From the NCBI RefSeq assembly GCF_033807575.1, contig NC_084721.1:620001-684000 (forward strand): a stretch of 64,000 bases of DNA, given 5' to 3'. The stretch comes from Cydia pomonella. Taxonomy: Eukaryota; Arthropoda; Insecta; Lepidoptera; Tortricidae. How positions within the stretch are numbered: position 1 is the first letter of the stretch; each line of letters begins with the position of its first letter. The translations under genes were made by a program, and so were the position numbers. Shown here piece by piece: positions 44,501 to 56,069 of this stretch. The notes under the pieces are model-generated. The model ran no database searches. It saw nothing but the letters and a program-made list of their open reading frames with translations, and was not told the origin of the DNA.

Positions 44501-47500
44501 ACCTGCTTCTACCCCGTACGCCTAATGGTTCTCTACAACACATCACGTTTAATACTTCTAAAGTATAACTCTGACACGCTATTCAACGCAGAGAATACCG
44601 TCTTCAACTAATTTCTTCATAAAGGATGTACCAAAAGTTTACGACTGAGCTTTGTGAAGTCATTCCAGAACCACAGGAAAGCTGCGGCTTAATAAAGTAA
44701 ATTGTTATTGCCTTTTCGAACAGAAATGTTTATTCCATGAATAAATTAAACCTTAAGTTATCGATAAAGCTTCAACTTCCTTCTGCACAAACGCGGCAGA
44801 AGTTGAGAAAAGTCAAGTTCTCTCGCTTTCATCCTCCTTTGTAGTACACCTTACTAATCGATTTCTTCAGAGTTCAAACTGGCTGCAAAATTTTCAAGCG
44901 AAGCAAATACTTCGCGCAGAATTTTCAACAAAAACTGAGCTGAGCGACGTTTTCCTTTTCATGCTTGCTAGATAAAGCGTTGATTTTATTTCCATGAAAA
45001 TGTTCAGTACTGAGAGAAATCAGCGTGTAGATAAGTAGCGATGTTTATTAAGGGAAAATGCAAGTTGAAAGGCATTGTTAGCGAGAACTTTCATAGTTGT
45101 GACGGCTGCCGTCAGGCGGAGACAGGTGCTCGGCTGAAAGGCTGAATGCAGGCTGCAGCCTCTGCCGAAAAGCCTTATGTCCTTATGAACGTTACAGCTC
45201 ATACGACTGTTCGGGCTAGTGTAGTGGAGCACGTGTTAATGGCGCCCTCGGCGCTGATTACTTTCTCCGCGGCAAGTTCTAGGTTTCTAGATTACTGGAA
45301 CGGTGTGGAACTAATGCGTTACATAATTTATCTAACGCTATGCTCGTGAGAATTGTGTGAATGTGAATGTTAAGTGAACGAATGAAGAAGCCATTCATTG
45401 TCAAACGTCAGATAACGCAATAGTATGGATTGCAATGAACAAGTCATTGTTATCTTCGTGTGTATCCATTTATTTATTTTACTAAAGTATGTATGCAGTA
45501 TATTTACGTCTCAAATGTTTTACGTAACTCTTGCTGTCTTATACATTTTCAAATCTACAGTAAGTATGTCGCAGCGTATCGTAGTTTCTCAAAGTTAGCT
45601 GAACAAGATTAACGACAAAAGTGTGCCTTTGTACAAATTTCGAGTGAAGATAATGTGTTTCTCTGGTTTTCTGCAATAATGTATGTATGACTACTTACTA
45701 CTAGAAGTCACTATGCGCGTTTTATTTGTAAAGCTTACTAAGTATTATATAAAAGAACAAAACCATTATTAAATGCGTAGATAGCCGTAAAAAGGGCAGT
45801 AATGTAGAGCGCAATTCGTTTAATGTACGAACATGAAACAGAAGTGTCCATCGTGTTGAGAGCGCAAATGTAAAGCTTAATTGTAGCGTCTGATGGATGT
45901 AGGCGGGGCCACCTGTTATTTATGTTGTAATCTTTTATGTTCGTCCCAAGAACATTCTGTTGTCAGGAATCTATGTGTTGATGGTGTCACAGCGATATGT
46001 CATCAAGATTTTAAGCTTATTTGAAAGTTTATTTAGCAACTCCCCTAACGGCACTCTGCTGCTCACGGGAACCAATTTAGATAATCAATCAACAAGGAAA
46101 ATACATTATTTGGTTGCCTAGTTAGTTACACATTCTTTCCTTATAGTTATCTGATTAGGGGTTTCAGTTAGGCGTAAACAGTTTTACAAATACAAAATTT
46201 CTTTATTAACTAGGTAGGTAGAGTGGGCAGGATTGACAAAAGTAGGTAATTAAATATAAATTTTATATACATTGTGGTTAGATTAACACTAGGTCAAGCC
46301 TGTGTCGTGAGGACTTTGATGAGACAGTAACCGCAAAACCAAACGTTTTTATCACAAGTTCCGTCCAATCACTTCCGAGTTGTGTCTTGTGTCAAATACA
46401 CTAGACTCATCCAGCTCTCCAGAGCCCCTCATCTCGAAGAGCGCAGTCCCAATTCCATTACCATTGTCAAAGCCGTGGCCGGGCCGCGGCCGACGCAGAA
46501 ACGGGGTCAAACAGGGGACTAGTTGCCGATCGCGGCCCGAGTGCAGGCGAATTCAACGCTCGGCACCTCCGGTAGAGCGCTCTCCAACTACGCATAGCTG
46601 TTACGGACCGCGAGACCACGCTGCACTGGTTAACAGATAAATCCATTAGTCTGCGCTCACGCTGCCGATGGGAACGCACATCCAGGGCGCTGCGGCATCG
46701 CCTCTCGATTCACTCCGCGTGGGCGGTGCACTAGTTTCTTTGTATCCCGATGTCAGACATTATGCTACGATCTGCGATGCGCAGTCGGAGCAAGCAATTA
46801 AGTCAGGAAATATCGCTTCGTTACACAACTCCCTTTGATGCGACGTATTTTATTTCGTATGTTTGTTTTGTATTTGTGTTATCAAATAAATTATCTGTGT
46901 CACTAAAACTAGCCCACGTGTTATAGATCCAAATAGCGCCAATGTCATCTCGTGCCAGTGCCATTGAGCATGCAAATATCGGACCGTTGCGGCTGCGTTG
47001 CAAGTTGCAACTATTTTTGGCACCAGCTTTCGACGTTTGAAGTATGCTCCACTGTCGATTTAGAGGAAATATGGACGAAGTGGAGCGGTCGGTGACTTGC
47101 AAATATTCATATGCTGACTATTAGAATTTTCGCTAGCATTTTATTCGTCGTATTAACGTCTTTCTGAGCTTGCACGGTCATTGGAGCATTGATTTTTTTT
47201 AACGTTGTAATTTTCTTCTTCGTTGAGTATGAGCGCTTTAATTTCCTGATCAATTCATCATTACAGTTTTGGTGTTGCTTTCGAGGCCATCCCTTCGCTC
47301 GGTATCCCTTTATTCATTATCGTTTCCCTTTGAGACTATGTGGACTATTGTGGACCATCTTGCTACATATGATGCGTTAAGCGTCAAGCGTGATTTCAAT
47401 TTGTATTTATTTAAATCCTGTTTCTATTTTTTGATAACTGCGCAAATCGACAGTTCCGTTTTAGAATGAGTGGCGTCATGACTGCTAAGAATTGAGATGA

Positions 47501-49847
47501 ACACAAATACCTTAGCGTGTGGTCAACGCCCACCTTAGACAATTAGGTATATAAAGAAAATATGACACGGTTATAGTATAATGTTGTCTACAACACTATA
47601 CTATAACCGTGTCATATTTTCTTCAAGGTCTACCTTTAAATACAGTTTTAAAGCAAGGTTTTGAAGTTTTAAAAAGTCTAAATTGCCTTGATGTATTTAA
47701 CCCAATTTTCAGTACAGTATTACTATTGCTATCATTGCTGAACGACAATTGTAAATGCGTTGTGCGTTCAAATCTGCTAATATCTGTATTATACATGTAT
47801 ATCTATACTATCTATAGCTAAACGCTCACATGTATTCGACTCATCGTGCCGAGGAGTGGTAACCACAAATAGGCCAATTTGTATCGATTCAACTCACCTC
47901 CCAACTGACTCATCCAAGCTCGCAGTAATTCGCACCTCACTCTGTGGCTCTTTCGGTTCTTGACATTAGACAACTGTATACTATCGCTTCGAATCCTCGT
48001 TCGAATATCAGACCTCGAATACCTGATTTAAAATCACGGATCCCGAACACCAAAGATCTCTGAAAATGGCCAATGAGTATCAATCATATTGATGTTCCGG
48101 CGGAAAGTTTTCATAATTGCGAAAAATTTGGAAAATCCATTTATAAAATGCAGAACTATTATATTTATGGTAAAATTTCCGAATACATTTTCATCTCTAT
48201 GAATACTTTTCGCAACTTGCACATCAGTACCCCTAGTGTAAATAAATTCGATTTCGAAACGTGACGTACGCGTTTGCGTTTAGTCTCATTTTGTATTGGA
48301 TTTAGAAAGAGCGGCGCCAAGCGGGACGTTTTGGAAACTCAAAATCCTATACAAAATGAGACTTAACGCAAACGCGTTCGTCACGTTATGATGTCGATCA
48401 AATTTACACTAGGGGTACTGAAGTCCACCCCGAAAAACGTAAATCGAAATTTTCTCGAATATTCAAGAGTGATATAGAGGAAAATTTTAATATTTGTGTT
48501 TCGCGGTGGGCCCTCAGTAATCAATCACCGTTATTTTGAGTTGTCTGGTGTTGGACGGGAACGGAATTTAAAGAATGTGGTTTCATGGAAACGAGGGTGC
48601 TCAGACCATCACTGATCAAGACAAATGCACCATCATTCTTCCAAGCTTCGTCAACTCTGGGATACTGTGTTATCTTAATTAAAATCTGTATGCAATTAAA
48701 AATGTGCTGCGTTTAACGTTCAGTCCCTTTCTTTAATGTTGTTTGAAGTACTAAAACGCAGAGCCGGGTTTACTGGCATCCTCTGTTTCTGTCTGTAAAA
48801 TTAAAGATAGATAAAGTACAGCCCCTTTGCCGCTGTTAATAACTTCCATCATTGCGGTACCGACTTTTCGTGAATTGAATAGCTTTTTTCAACACTTTAT
48901 TATTCGGGGAACGTATTTCCGAACCCATCGATAACAATCTGTCATTAGATTATATGGAATCTCTGAGAATAGATTCAATTCCATTGAATATGAATATCAT
49001 GGATTGGGAAAAAGTTATTCGTGAATTGATTACAGTGCTTTCAGAGTTATTGGTTATTCAATATGCAGGCGTGTAAAAAGTTCATAGTAAAAAAGATAAA
49101 CTTTAAAGTTATTTTTTTCTTATAACATGTATTTTAGAAGTAATTTGTTAATGATGCAATTCTTTAATAATATTACTATTTCACATCTAAAATACAAGAA
49201 ACTTTCAAGGCAACCGAATGACCTTTTGTTATACATTTTATCTTTTACACAACACAAATTAATCACTAGGCAATTAATTATAGGTTCTACACAAACGGAC
49301 TGCTTTTGATATACAATCTACGGAAAATACAGGTTGACGGCGATTTTTCATCTTAATTGTTATTCAAATGAACTCCGTTTGTGCAGATTCAAAGCAATGA
49401 TGGAAATAGACAAAAAATCTAAGTATGCTAATGTGTTGCTATGGCCTATCAAAATTCATACATAATAAGGGTATTCAAAGTGCGTCTACCGTCCAGATCG
49501 GGCGAATTCACCGCTACTCGCTCGCTGCACTCGCTCTGCACATACGCTGCTACTATACGTTATGCACGCAAGCAGTGAGCGGGCGTATTCGTTGGATCTG
49601 CATGCACCAGCCTGAATTCTCTTTACAAAGCTTGCTATAAAAGAAACAACACAGTATCCCTCTACCAATTACAGTGTCTAACTTCGACTTATGTCCTCAG
49701 CAGTGGAGCCGACATACCACTTCAAGGTGCTGGTGCCGTCAATGGTGGCTGGCGCCATCATCGGCAAGGGCGGCGAGACTATCGCGCAGCTGCAGAAGGA
49801 CACAGGTGCGAGGGTCAAGATGAGCAAGTCCCACGATTTTTATCCTG
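29399..49847 (+). CDS. ps: Nova/pasilla KH-domain RNA-binding splicing factor, first coding exons
   Basis: Exon 1 (29399-29516) encodes a short N-terminus with DSRKRPLDGD...VKR, like the DSRKRPLE...TKR of vertebrate NOVA1. The exon at 49701-49847 encodes the first KH domain, YHFKVLVPSMVAGAIIGKGG then ETIAQLQKDTGARVKMSKS and HDFYPG, which is diagnostic of this family. Nova/pasilla binds YCAY clusters in pre-mRNA in the nucleus and controls alternative splicing. KH2 and KH3 lie beyond the window, since I found no continuation to 64000. A likely 63-nt cassette exon lies at 30043-30105. The basic KR clusters in exon 1 may act as a nuclear localisation signal. Confidence 0.92.
30043..30105 (+). 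CDS. ps: Candidate cassette exon of ps/Nova (63 nt)
   Basis: Preceded by the acceptor 'cgttgttttttag' and followed by the strong donor 'TTCG|gtgagtcg'. Exactly 21 codons, phase 1 at both ends, so it can be included or skipped between exon 1 and the KH1 exon without changing frame. It would add VQDLVTALPLANGHG and NITSHFG. It is GC-richer than the intron around it. Not compared with transcripts. Confidence 0.55.
30106..31565. other. pasilla intron 1, first part
   Basis: No exon was recognised. GC-rich patches lie at 30140-30230 and 30370-30470. Confidence 0.4.
31567..31870 (-). mobile_element. tRNA-derived SINE (minus strand), second family
   Basis: On the minus strand, the head between 31869 and 31803 has box A-like TAGCCTAGCGCTAAGAG and box B GGTTCAAACCC. 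The body reads (plus strand) 'tttccttcaccgaaaagcga' and 'gccttaatgggattagtccg', and the end is 'cggctcatcggaacctgggg'. It differs from the copies at 23206 and 33705. Confidence 0.8.
31871..33704. other. pasilla intron 1, unrecognised AT-rich part
   Basis: No exon or clear repeat termini were seen. Confidence 0.35.
33705..33940 (+). mobile_element. tRNA-derived SINE, copy 2 (older)
   Basis: Same order as copy 1: 'tctggcctagtgggtagt', 'ggattcaaatc', 'gggcacggatatttcctgag', 'tatatatcgttgtctaag', tail 'gatatttatttatttaatt'. It has a deletion after box B. Confidence 0.85.
33941..35514. other. pasilla intron 1, unrecognised part
   Basis: Nothing supportable was seen; short chance frames only. Confidence 0.35.
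35515..35648. mobile_element. MITE with 'gagaactcgtatgcgagttt' arms
   Basis: The left arm (35531-35562) pairs with the right arm (35603-35636), 'ccgcaatgtaactaaaatcg' then 'catatgagttcgcg'. The family is shared with 14515-14653 and 16363-16400. Confidence 0.7.
36085..36577 (+). mobile_element. Internally deleted pogo/Tigger-like element
   Basis: The right end 'ttaacgagagtcgactgta' and the left 'gtcaaacactcgacaattc' look like eroded inverted termini. Inside, ATG AGT CCT AAA AAG TAT AAA GGC TTG ACT TTT ATT GAT TGA (from 36250) resembles the start of a CENP-B/pogo transposase (MSPKKYKGLTFID), and near 36350 a C-terminus-like KEHQDNEP...PLVDIS-stop. Most of the transposase is missing. Confidence 0.4.
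36720..37042 (+). repeat. Interspersed repeat, copy 1 (inverted partner at 62490-62832)
   Basis: Blocks in order: 'ggcattgtgaatgtcatctc', 'cccaactggggaagtacctc', 'cctgccggtgagtaaggttg', 'ccagagctcaacgaggga', 'ggagttgcaggcgtacatag' and 'gcttgtttgccaccgacgta'. The first part keeps a readable frame, GMGIVNVISLC...PTGEVPPPYRKPQSNNT-stop, also kept in the other copy. Confidence 0.75.
37810..37935. mobile_element. MITE, 'cactgaggcsgag' family, copy 1
   Basis: 'gcggagcctagatgtgggga' near the left pairs with 'tccccacatctccgcttcgc' at the right, which ends 'ggcctcagtgg'. It shares 'aaccaata.cattggttgtaa' with the copy at 56070-56208. Confidence 0.65.
38339..38452. mobile_element. Short copy of the 'ggcctaccgcgaa' MITE family
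   Basis: 'gatggcctacagcgaacc' at the left and 'tattcacggtaggtcgttt' at the right are inverted. The full-length relative is at 49869-50142. Confidence 0.5.
38548..38810 (+). mobile_element. tRNA-derived SINE, copy 3
   Basis: Box A-like 'tctagcctagtgtatag', box B 'gggttcaaatcc', body 'gagcatggatatttgttcct' and 'atatatcgttgtctaagtac', tail 'aatatttatttatttatt'. Very close to copy 1. Confidence 0.9.
38903..39015 (-). mobile_element. 3' tail of a non-LTR retrotransposon (minus strand)
   Basis: 'tagatagatagatataatac' then 'tctttattggcacacctcag' is the inverse of a LINE 3' end with AATAAAGAG and a short tandem tail. Confidence 0.5.
39016..43194. other. pasilla intron 1, unrecognised part
   Basis: About 4.2 kb with no supportable exon. 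Open frames at 39608-39955 and 40426-40803 have no recognisable domain and no convincing splice sites. Confidence 0.35.
43195..44260 (+). mobile_element. 'ggttccgta' repeat element interrupted by a LINE fragment
   Basis: It starts 'gcggccaagtgcgagtcgga' and 'agggttccgtacc', carries a G13 run (43372-43384) and an (ACAG)n run (about 43660-43700). After a 505-bp interruption it ends 'atgacgaatccataagggtt' and 'tttggctacggaaccctaaa'. The two parts are what an uninterrupted copy would have side by side. Confidence 0.75.
43701..44205 (+). pseudogene. Nested 3' LINE fragment with a TAAAC-type tail
   Basis: The frame 43735-44076 encodes a retrotransposon C-terminus (SDCHNYNTRNSSKL, KIKLFNKLPTNVTDL, VFKNTVKTFF) and stops at TAG 44074-44076. 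A 130-bp 3' UTR follows, with a 'aataaataaactaaactaaa' tail. It is 5'-truncated and sits inside the microsatellite of the older element. Confidence 0.75.
44261..46385. other. pasilla intron 1, unrecognised part
   Basis: No exon or clear repeat was seen. Confidence 0.35.
46386..46735. other. GC-rich block in pasilla intron 1
   Basis: A CpG-rich segment ('ggccgggccgcggccgacgc', 'gatcgcggcccgag') in otherwise AT-rich intron. It has an 86-codon open frame with no known domain. It could be an alternative promoter or exon, or a transposon piece. Confidence 0.3.
47554..47623. repeat. Near-perfect 70-nt palindrome
   Basis: Arms 47554-47580 and 47597-47623 are exact 27-bp inverted copies ('aagaaaatatgacacggtta' outer end). 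The 16-nt middle is also largely self-complementary (atgttgt/acaacac, one mismatch). Confidence 0.95.
48225..48420. mobile_element. MITE, 196 bp, with long inverted arms
   Basis: The ends CAGTACCCCTAGTGTAAAT and its inverse continue, with small mismatches, through 'cgtttgcgtttagtctcatt' and 'ttttgtat', about 70 bp per arm. The centre is 'gagcggcgccaagcgggacg'. TA next to the CCCC/GGGG ends suggests a TA target site. Confidence 0.8.
49701..49847 (+). CDS. ps: ps/Nova KH1 exon
   Basis: The acceptor is a tandem pair, 'tcctcag|cag|TGGAG', so the exon may start at 49701 or 49704 (one Ala more or less). Phase 1 in, phase 1 out; donor 'CCTG|gtgagtac'. It encodes VEPTYHFKVLVPSM, the GxxG loop IIGKGGETIAQL and the second half of the KH fold to KSHDFYPG. 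Confidence 0.94.
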
Positions 49848-49868
49848 GTGAGTACAAGAGTTTATAGA

Positions 49869-50142
49869 TGGCCTACCGCGAACATCAATATCTAATCGGA
49901 ATTTCGTTTGCTGCCTCTCTAACGCTCTTGCTCACTCGAGCGGTAAAGGCAGATAACAAAATTTAGATTTTCGATGTTTAGGATCGCTCTGGGATCGATT
50001 AGCAACAGGGCTATAATAACCGCGAAAATCGAAGTTCGAAAATTGCGGGCATCTTTCTATATCACTCTAATTACGCCTTCTTTGGAGTAAAAGAGAAAGA
50101 TCCCCGCAATTTGCTAATGTCGGTTTTCGCGGTAGGCCCTCA
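49869..50142. mobile_element. MITE, 'ggcctaccgcgaa' family, full copy
   Basis: The left 'gatggcctaccgcgaacatc' and the right 'ggttttcgcggtaggccctc' are inverted termini. The inner part has 'aaaattgcgggcatctttct' against 'agaaagatccccgcaatttg', a second inverted pair. It begins 21 bp after the KH1 donor. Confidence 0.7.
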
Positions 50143-53100
50143 GAATTTGCTATTATAATTAGTAAGCGAACGAAGTGTTGAAAATAATTTAAGTACGACT
50201 CTGAATTGAAAACCTATTAAAGACAAAGGTGACCCGGAACCACTTCCTTGGAAGTCTATTGAAAAAGCCTATGTCATCCGAATTATTAATAATAATCGTA
50301 TGACACCTCATTGAATTGGTTTATCAAGGTAGGTAACTTTTTTGTTCGTTTCGAGCAAGCTTTTACGGTTGACTACTAATGTTGACAGATATGCGTGATG
50401 TAGCCTTATCAAGCATATGCCTAATTGCGTGGGGGTGTAGGTACTGTATTAACATTATGCATACTAGCCTTTTAATGCACGCCCTGACCTACATTCACTT
50501 TTCACTCTAATTAAAACAGCGTGATGTAGCTAAAATATCATACGCCCGCCTAGAGATACATTTATGGTTTATCCTTTCAGTCCGAGGCCGCGATACGATA
50601 CAATGGTTAACGCCGGTATTGACCGCGGCAGGGTACAGGCATATCTAGTCAATTTATGAATAACAGGGTCGAAGTACTAAATTCTCCTATCACTTTCCGG
50701 CGCGCCACTTCCCGTAGTTAAAATAATGTCCCCATTCCGACAACAATACCTGTCCCTTCGCCACAATGCCGTAATAAGAATATTCAAACTAATCCCAGTC
50801 TGAGCTCCCTCAGGCGACACTGTGACTGTGACTACTCTTTTATACTTTGTTATTTCTATAGCGACCGTATTGAAATATTCATGGGCAAGTTTCCTTCAAT
50901 TTATGTGGCTTTAAGTGAGTCGGTGTATTAGAAATCTCTTGAGAATTGGATTCGATTCTTAAAACATGAGCTCTTTTAAGAACATTTCCTCGGTATATAA
51001 TACAGTTGTACACGCCTGAAAGAAACATCTCGTGATCCGTCAGGTCTCTAGTCACGTTAGGAACCAATCACACCGGATTTTGACGAAACATATATGCAGT
51101 GATGTGTCATTGTCGTTGCGTTTTGTTTTTTTGTACATTTTGTACCATCGCAAGCTATGAAATGAACACGGTAATCGGTCCTTTTAATCCCTATTTACAG
51201 TATTGTCTTCAAACTGAGGTATTCCAATGTCATTTACAAGAATTGTAGTGCACAATAAAATGAACTTGAGTGTTGATTTAGAGATTGTTTTCAATTTATA
51301 AACACAATGATATCATTAACTCCGGCGTCAATTATACAGCTCACGACGAACCTTGAGCAACTCGACGCTACTATTATACATCACATCGTCACATTTACTA
51401 TAAACTATTAAATCGTATATGTCATTTGCCTTCCGATCTGACAACTATCATTAAGACCCGTTACTCAAAACACCTTGTACGCAAATTAAACTCCAATTAA
51501 ATACAACTTTATGTCGGTTGTGTGACATCTCTGTAATCAATTTGAAACTTATTTTACCACGTAGGTAAACAAAAGTAATACGAAAACAAGTTTTAACGCC
51601 TTTGATTGCCATATGAATTTGTTACGTTGGTTTGGTTACATTCGGTTGAAATATGATGTGGTCTTTGTATGGCTGTCGATTCCTATGTTTGATTATGACA
51701 GCGGAATGACTGGCAATGGCAGTCGCAAAACGTGAAAAACATGGTGATTGCAGAGAGGAAAATTCAGCGCATTGTTGCTTTGTAGTTTTGCATAGCAATT
51801 TAACAGCAACGTTGACTAGCGCTTTGCCGAATGCAACGATATTGCAGCGCATAGTGTAGGCTATATTAGGTACATACATATACTAAACCAAATACAAGAC
51901 TGCAGTCTTGTAGAAGAATTAGTGAGTTTGTTCTATTTCATCTAACGATATGCTAGTTTGCTCTGGTACACTACAATTTGAATTGTAGAAAATAGTAGTC
52001 TTTATTATTGTTGTGCGTGCTTTGAGTCTACTGACACAGAGCATTCCGGAAGCAGTAGTTATCTTTCGCATTTCTTTATTCTTTGTGAAAAATTCATTAT
52101 TTTCCGTTGAACATAGGTATCTGCTTCTAGGTGTGTTTTTATCAAATAAGCGCGTTCGGGATTATCTAATTTCGGAAGAATATATTTGGTTGCTCCCACT
52201 CCCAGTTCGATTATTTAACCTCCAAAAGTTATATTGCCCGTGTCCCTATCATAACAACTATCGACTCTTTTCGGTTCGCTAAAGATAATTTATGGAGGGT
52301 CCCGGAAAACTGAGTGGCCACGCTCCTTCAACTCAATAAGACACTCGGGAAGGGTCGCAACTGTAGCGTTGTTGCTTCTTTTGTGAGGGACACGTGGAGT
52401 TGATTAAAAGCTATTCAAGCAAATGTTCGATTGGCCGTTCAATCCCCTAGTCCAATCGATGAGGTCCTCCTTTTCCACTAGTCACAGCATTTAACAGTAA
52501 TTTGCTTACTGCTTTACTAAGTTTTTACGTGATATCAAGTGATATATTAGAATGTTTTAGCGCAAAAATATCTTGAACGTATGGCTTATATACCAACATG
52601 TCGCTGGATATTGCATTAAATAGATATTTTAGATAGATGATAGATTAAGTTTAAAAAGAAAACTATGAATTATAATTTTGCCCTTCCTGGGTAAGCGGCT
52701 GCTTCTAAGGTACAAATATATTCTACTAAAATCTATAATTGATGATTTTCTTTGATATAGTGAACACCACCGCTAGTGTCTGAGAAGTATCTTTCGTATG
52801 ACCACGGACTACGGTTCAAGCTAATTTGGTTCAATCTAAAAGGCTCAACAACCGAAGTCCGTGACTGTACTTACCTCATCAAAATAGTGTTAGTCTCAAA
52901 TTTTACACTAACATGGGTGTATTCGGCCTCATTTTATTAAAAAAATATCTGTGAAGGATGTGCTATTGTATTTTACTTCGAAAATTCTTTTCGTTGCATA
53001 TATTAGACTTTATTTGTAACGTTAAAAAAAATCGGATTTGCATAAGTGAATACCTATTGCTGTTGAAATATTCAGATGATGATAAATACGTAAATTTATT

Positions 53101-56069
53101 TCAAAACATTACATCATGTATGCATGTCAATTTATTATCATCAAAGTATCGTATTTTTTTCGCTAGTGACTGTCGTCCTCGCTGATTCGGTTATCCCAAA
53201 GAATAATTATCTTATACGAGCAGAGTTTTAGGGACGAGCGGCTCTGAATAGGCCTGTTAGATTCATGAGGCTCGCGGGGATTGGATAGGAATATCGGTAA
53301 TCTAATCACGCTGCAGGGCACCGCCACGCGGATCGCAAACACCCCTAACGAACTCTTTGCTTGCGACATGTCACTTTGAAAACGGACAACCAACTCGACT
53401 TGGTTAACAAGCCTTCAAGTGAAGGCTTTTCCTAATAAGTGTACTCCGTTTTCTTTGTCCTTATATTTACATAAATATAATGGTCTCCCTTTACATTTTT
53501 AATGAACACATTATGTGCGTAATGTATCTTTAATTCGCGAATGTTGTGAAACAGATATTACGTTCGCGCGTTAAAACATGTTCATTTGAACAGATTCAAT
53601 TGTTTTCACGCATTATAGAGATGTTCTCCTAATTGTTCTCTTAATTTTTTATGTAGTCTAACATTCTTAATTCTTAGCATGAGTTTGCGGATTACATAAA
53701 TTAATAGGAGTTTAAAACTTGCACGGCTTTACCGTAACGCGAGAGCGATCAAATCAGAGGCCAATCATTCTACCGCAAGCGCCTGAGGGATTTGTTTACG
53801 CGTTAGATTGATGGGCCCCGGCTCCCCGCATTACCCTTCCACTTTAAAAAGTCCTATCTCCATATGAAATATAAAGACACGAAGGTTTTTTCAGAGTGTC
53901 AGCGTAGCCCGATCCTTTGAACGACACGCTTAAAACCCTTTCAGTTGGCAAATTGTATTACTTTTTGTCTCGTGCCATCCTGGCTAGAATTTTCATATTT
54001 GATATGAGCTTTGTCACTGATGCTATTTTTCTTTAAAATATTTGTAAAACGAATTTGCGCATCCCTCGTGATCCCAACTTTCGACCTTTTATGCAAAAAG
54101 TCACGTCGCGGCGATATGTTTCCAAGCCGAGGAAAGGACAAAACCAGCAAAAACACTTTTCCATTCATGTTATTAGAAAGGGGAGTTTTATGTTATCATC
54201 AGATGCCTATATTCAAAGTTAGTGGGCGAGATAACCATTATACCTAAATAACAATATTTACCTAGTCTAGGATTTATAATGTTCTGGTGACAGAATATTG
54301 TACTGAAAGATTTTTATATACGTGTCACCTGCCCACGCACATATCTGAACGAATATTTCGAAAGAAACTAAAAAAAGCAGCTCGCGTACCCGTGAGCCTC
54401 GCGGAAGTGTGTAGGAAATTGAAACGATGTTTATCTTATCGACGAAGGGAAAACGGGCACTTCCTCCTCGATACGCTATGAAAGCCTTTAGCAACGCGTA
54501 AGTAAAAATAACTCCTTATTTTAGAACCAGGACGAAGAGGCTAGAGCCTTCCTGAACTAGTATTCTGAAGAGTGTTGTTGACCCTATAAAGGCCGTAATC
54601 TACGCGGGTTAGTTTATAATTACCGGCGAGGTGTATATGTAGGTCATACTGAGCAACTTCTACTATGGGACTAAACCCCGAAATCACTGAAAAATCAGCT
54701 GGTTCATACATTTTGGCTGCATGATCAGGTGTTGATGTTTTTATGGGTGTTTTTTTTATTACATCACAAAATATTGCCGGTATTAAAAAAAAACATTCTG
54801 TATTATGTAGACAAACTGGCGTAGTTTTACCACTAACCTAATGCAGCATTCTCTCACACGGCAGATAATCCAACTTTCTGCTGGGCACAATTCACGGCCT
54901 CGTCAAAGCTTCAGATCGCGTGTTCACAACAAAAGCCTGCTATCTGAGACACTTTTTAAAGCCCTAGGTGTCTAATGTGCTATTAAAACTTGTGTTGGCA
55001 GGGACAATTGGGACCTACTGTCTCGACGTAGATCTCGTTTGTCTGCCAAAATTTTCACCTTTGCTAAAGGGAATATTCTAGCACCTCGGGGACATAGTAC
55101 CCAGCTTAGGACACGTCTGCCGTGTTCATGTAGACTGTGGCAGTCGGCATATGTTATTTGTTTAATATTATATAGTTTTGCGCTCAAGGGAATGCAGCTG
55201 GGTTTATCTTTGTGTATTTGGAATACGGTGAAGAATAAAATATGTGTAAAGTGGTGCTTCTGAAGTTGTCGAGAGAGTTGGGCTTCCGTCGCGATGTCGA
55301 GTCGTTGACGTAATGTCTTTTAATACAGTTAGCGGCAGAAGTTACCATACAATTTCAAAATTATCTGCAAGTATATCTTATTCTCTTGAGAGCACAGTCG
55401 TGTCAAATTATATATGTAGATGTCTTCGTTTGCAAACTTAATTTACTATTGACAATATGAAGGAGAAATTTTCGAATATTGCAGCCTAGAAACTCGGAAA
55501 AACTGTATAGTATTGTTTGTTGGAATTCGAAACAGAAAACAAGATCAAAAGTCTAGATGATATATCTAGGCACAAACAAGTGTCAACAGTATTGCCATCG
55601 TCGACGGTTAACTATTCGTAAGCTTTATTTCTTGGAGATAAGATCTACCAATGGTCAGTCAGGCTAGTTCATGAGGGCCAAACGAGCTTGTCAGAGATAT
55701 ATAATAGTAACAGTGGACGGCTCTTCGCGCGATATTAATTACAGTGTCCGGTGCCGGCTTCCTCTGCCAAAATGAGGATGCGCCATTTTGTCGCCCGTTG
55801 GCGTTGGCGCATTTAGAACGGCAACATTGACGACTTGTCTTAAATGTTCACTAGTCACACTGCCAAACATTTAAACCATGGTACCATGGTCCACGGTCCA
55901 CATTAAGGGCATTGAAGACGGGCCTGTAAACTCCATATACAAGATTTTTTTCTTCCTAGTTACTTTAGACTGCACGACTGCTTCGCATTGGTTGTGCACA
56001 ACGGGATTTGACACCAATTTACTGGCCCACTTCATGCCGCCCGTATTTACGAAGTAACATATAAGTCAA

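Noticed and set aside
46380..46640. 86-codon frame in the GC-rich block
   Set aside because: No known domain and no clear in-phase acceptor/donor pair; kept only as a GC-rich block.
51896..51911. 16-bp palindrome caagactgcagtcttg
   Set aside because: Too short to distinguish from chance in 64 kb.
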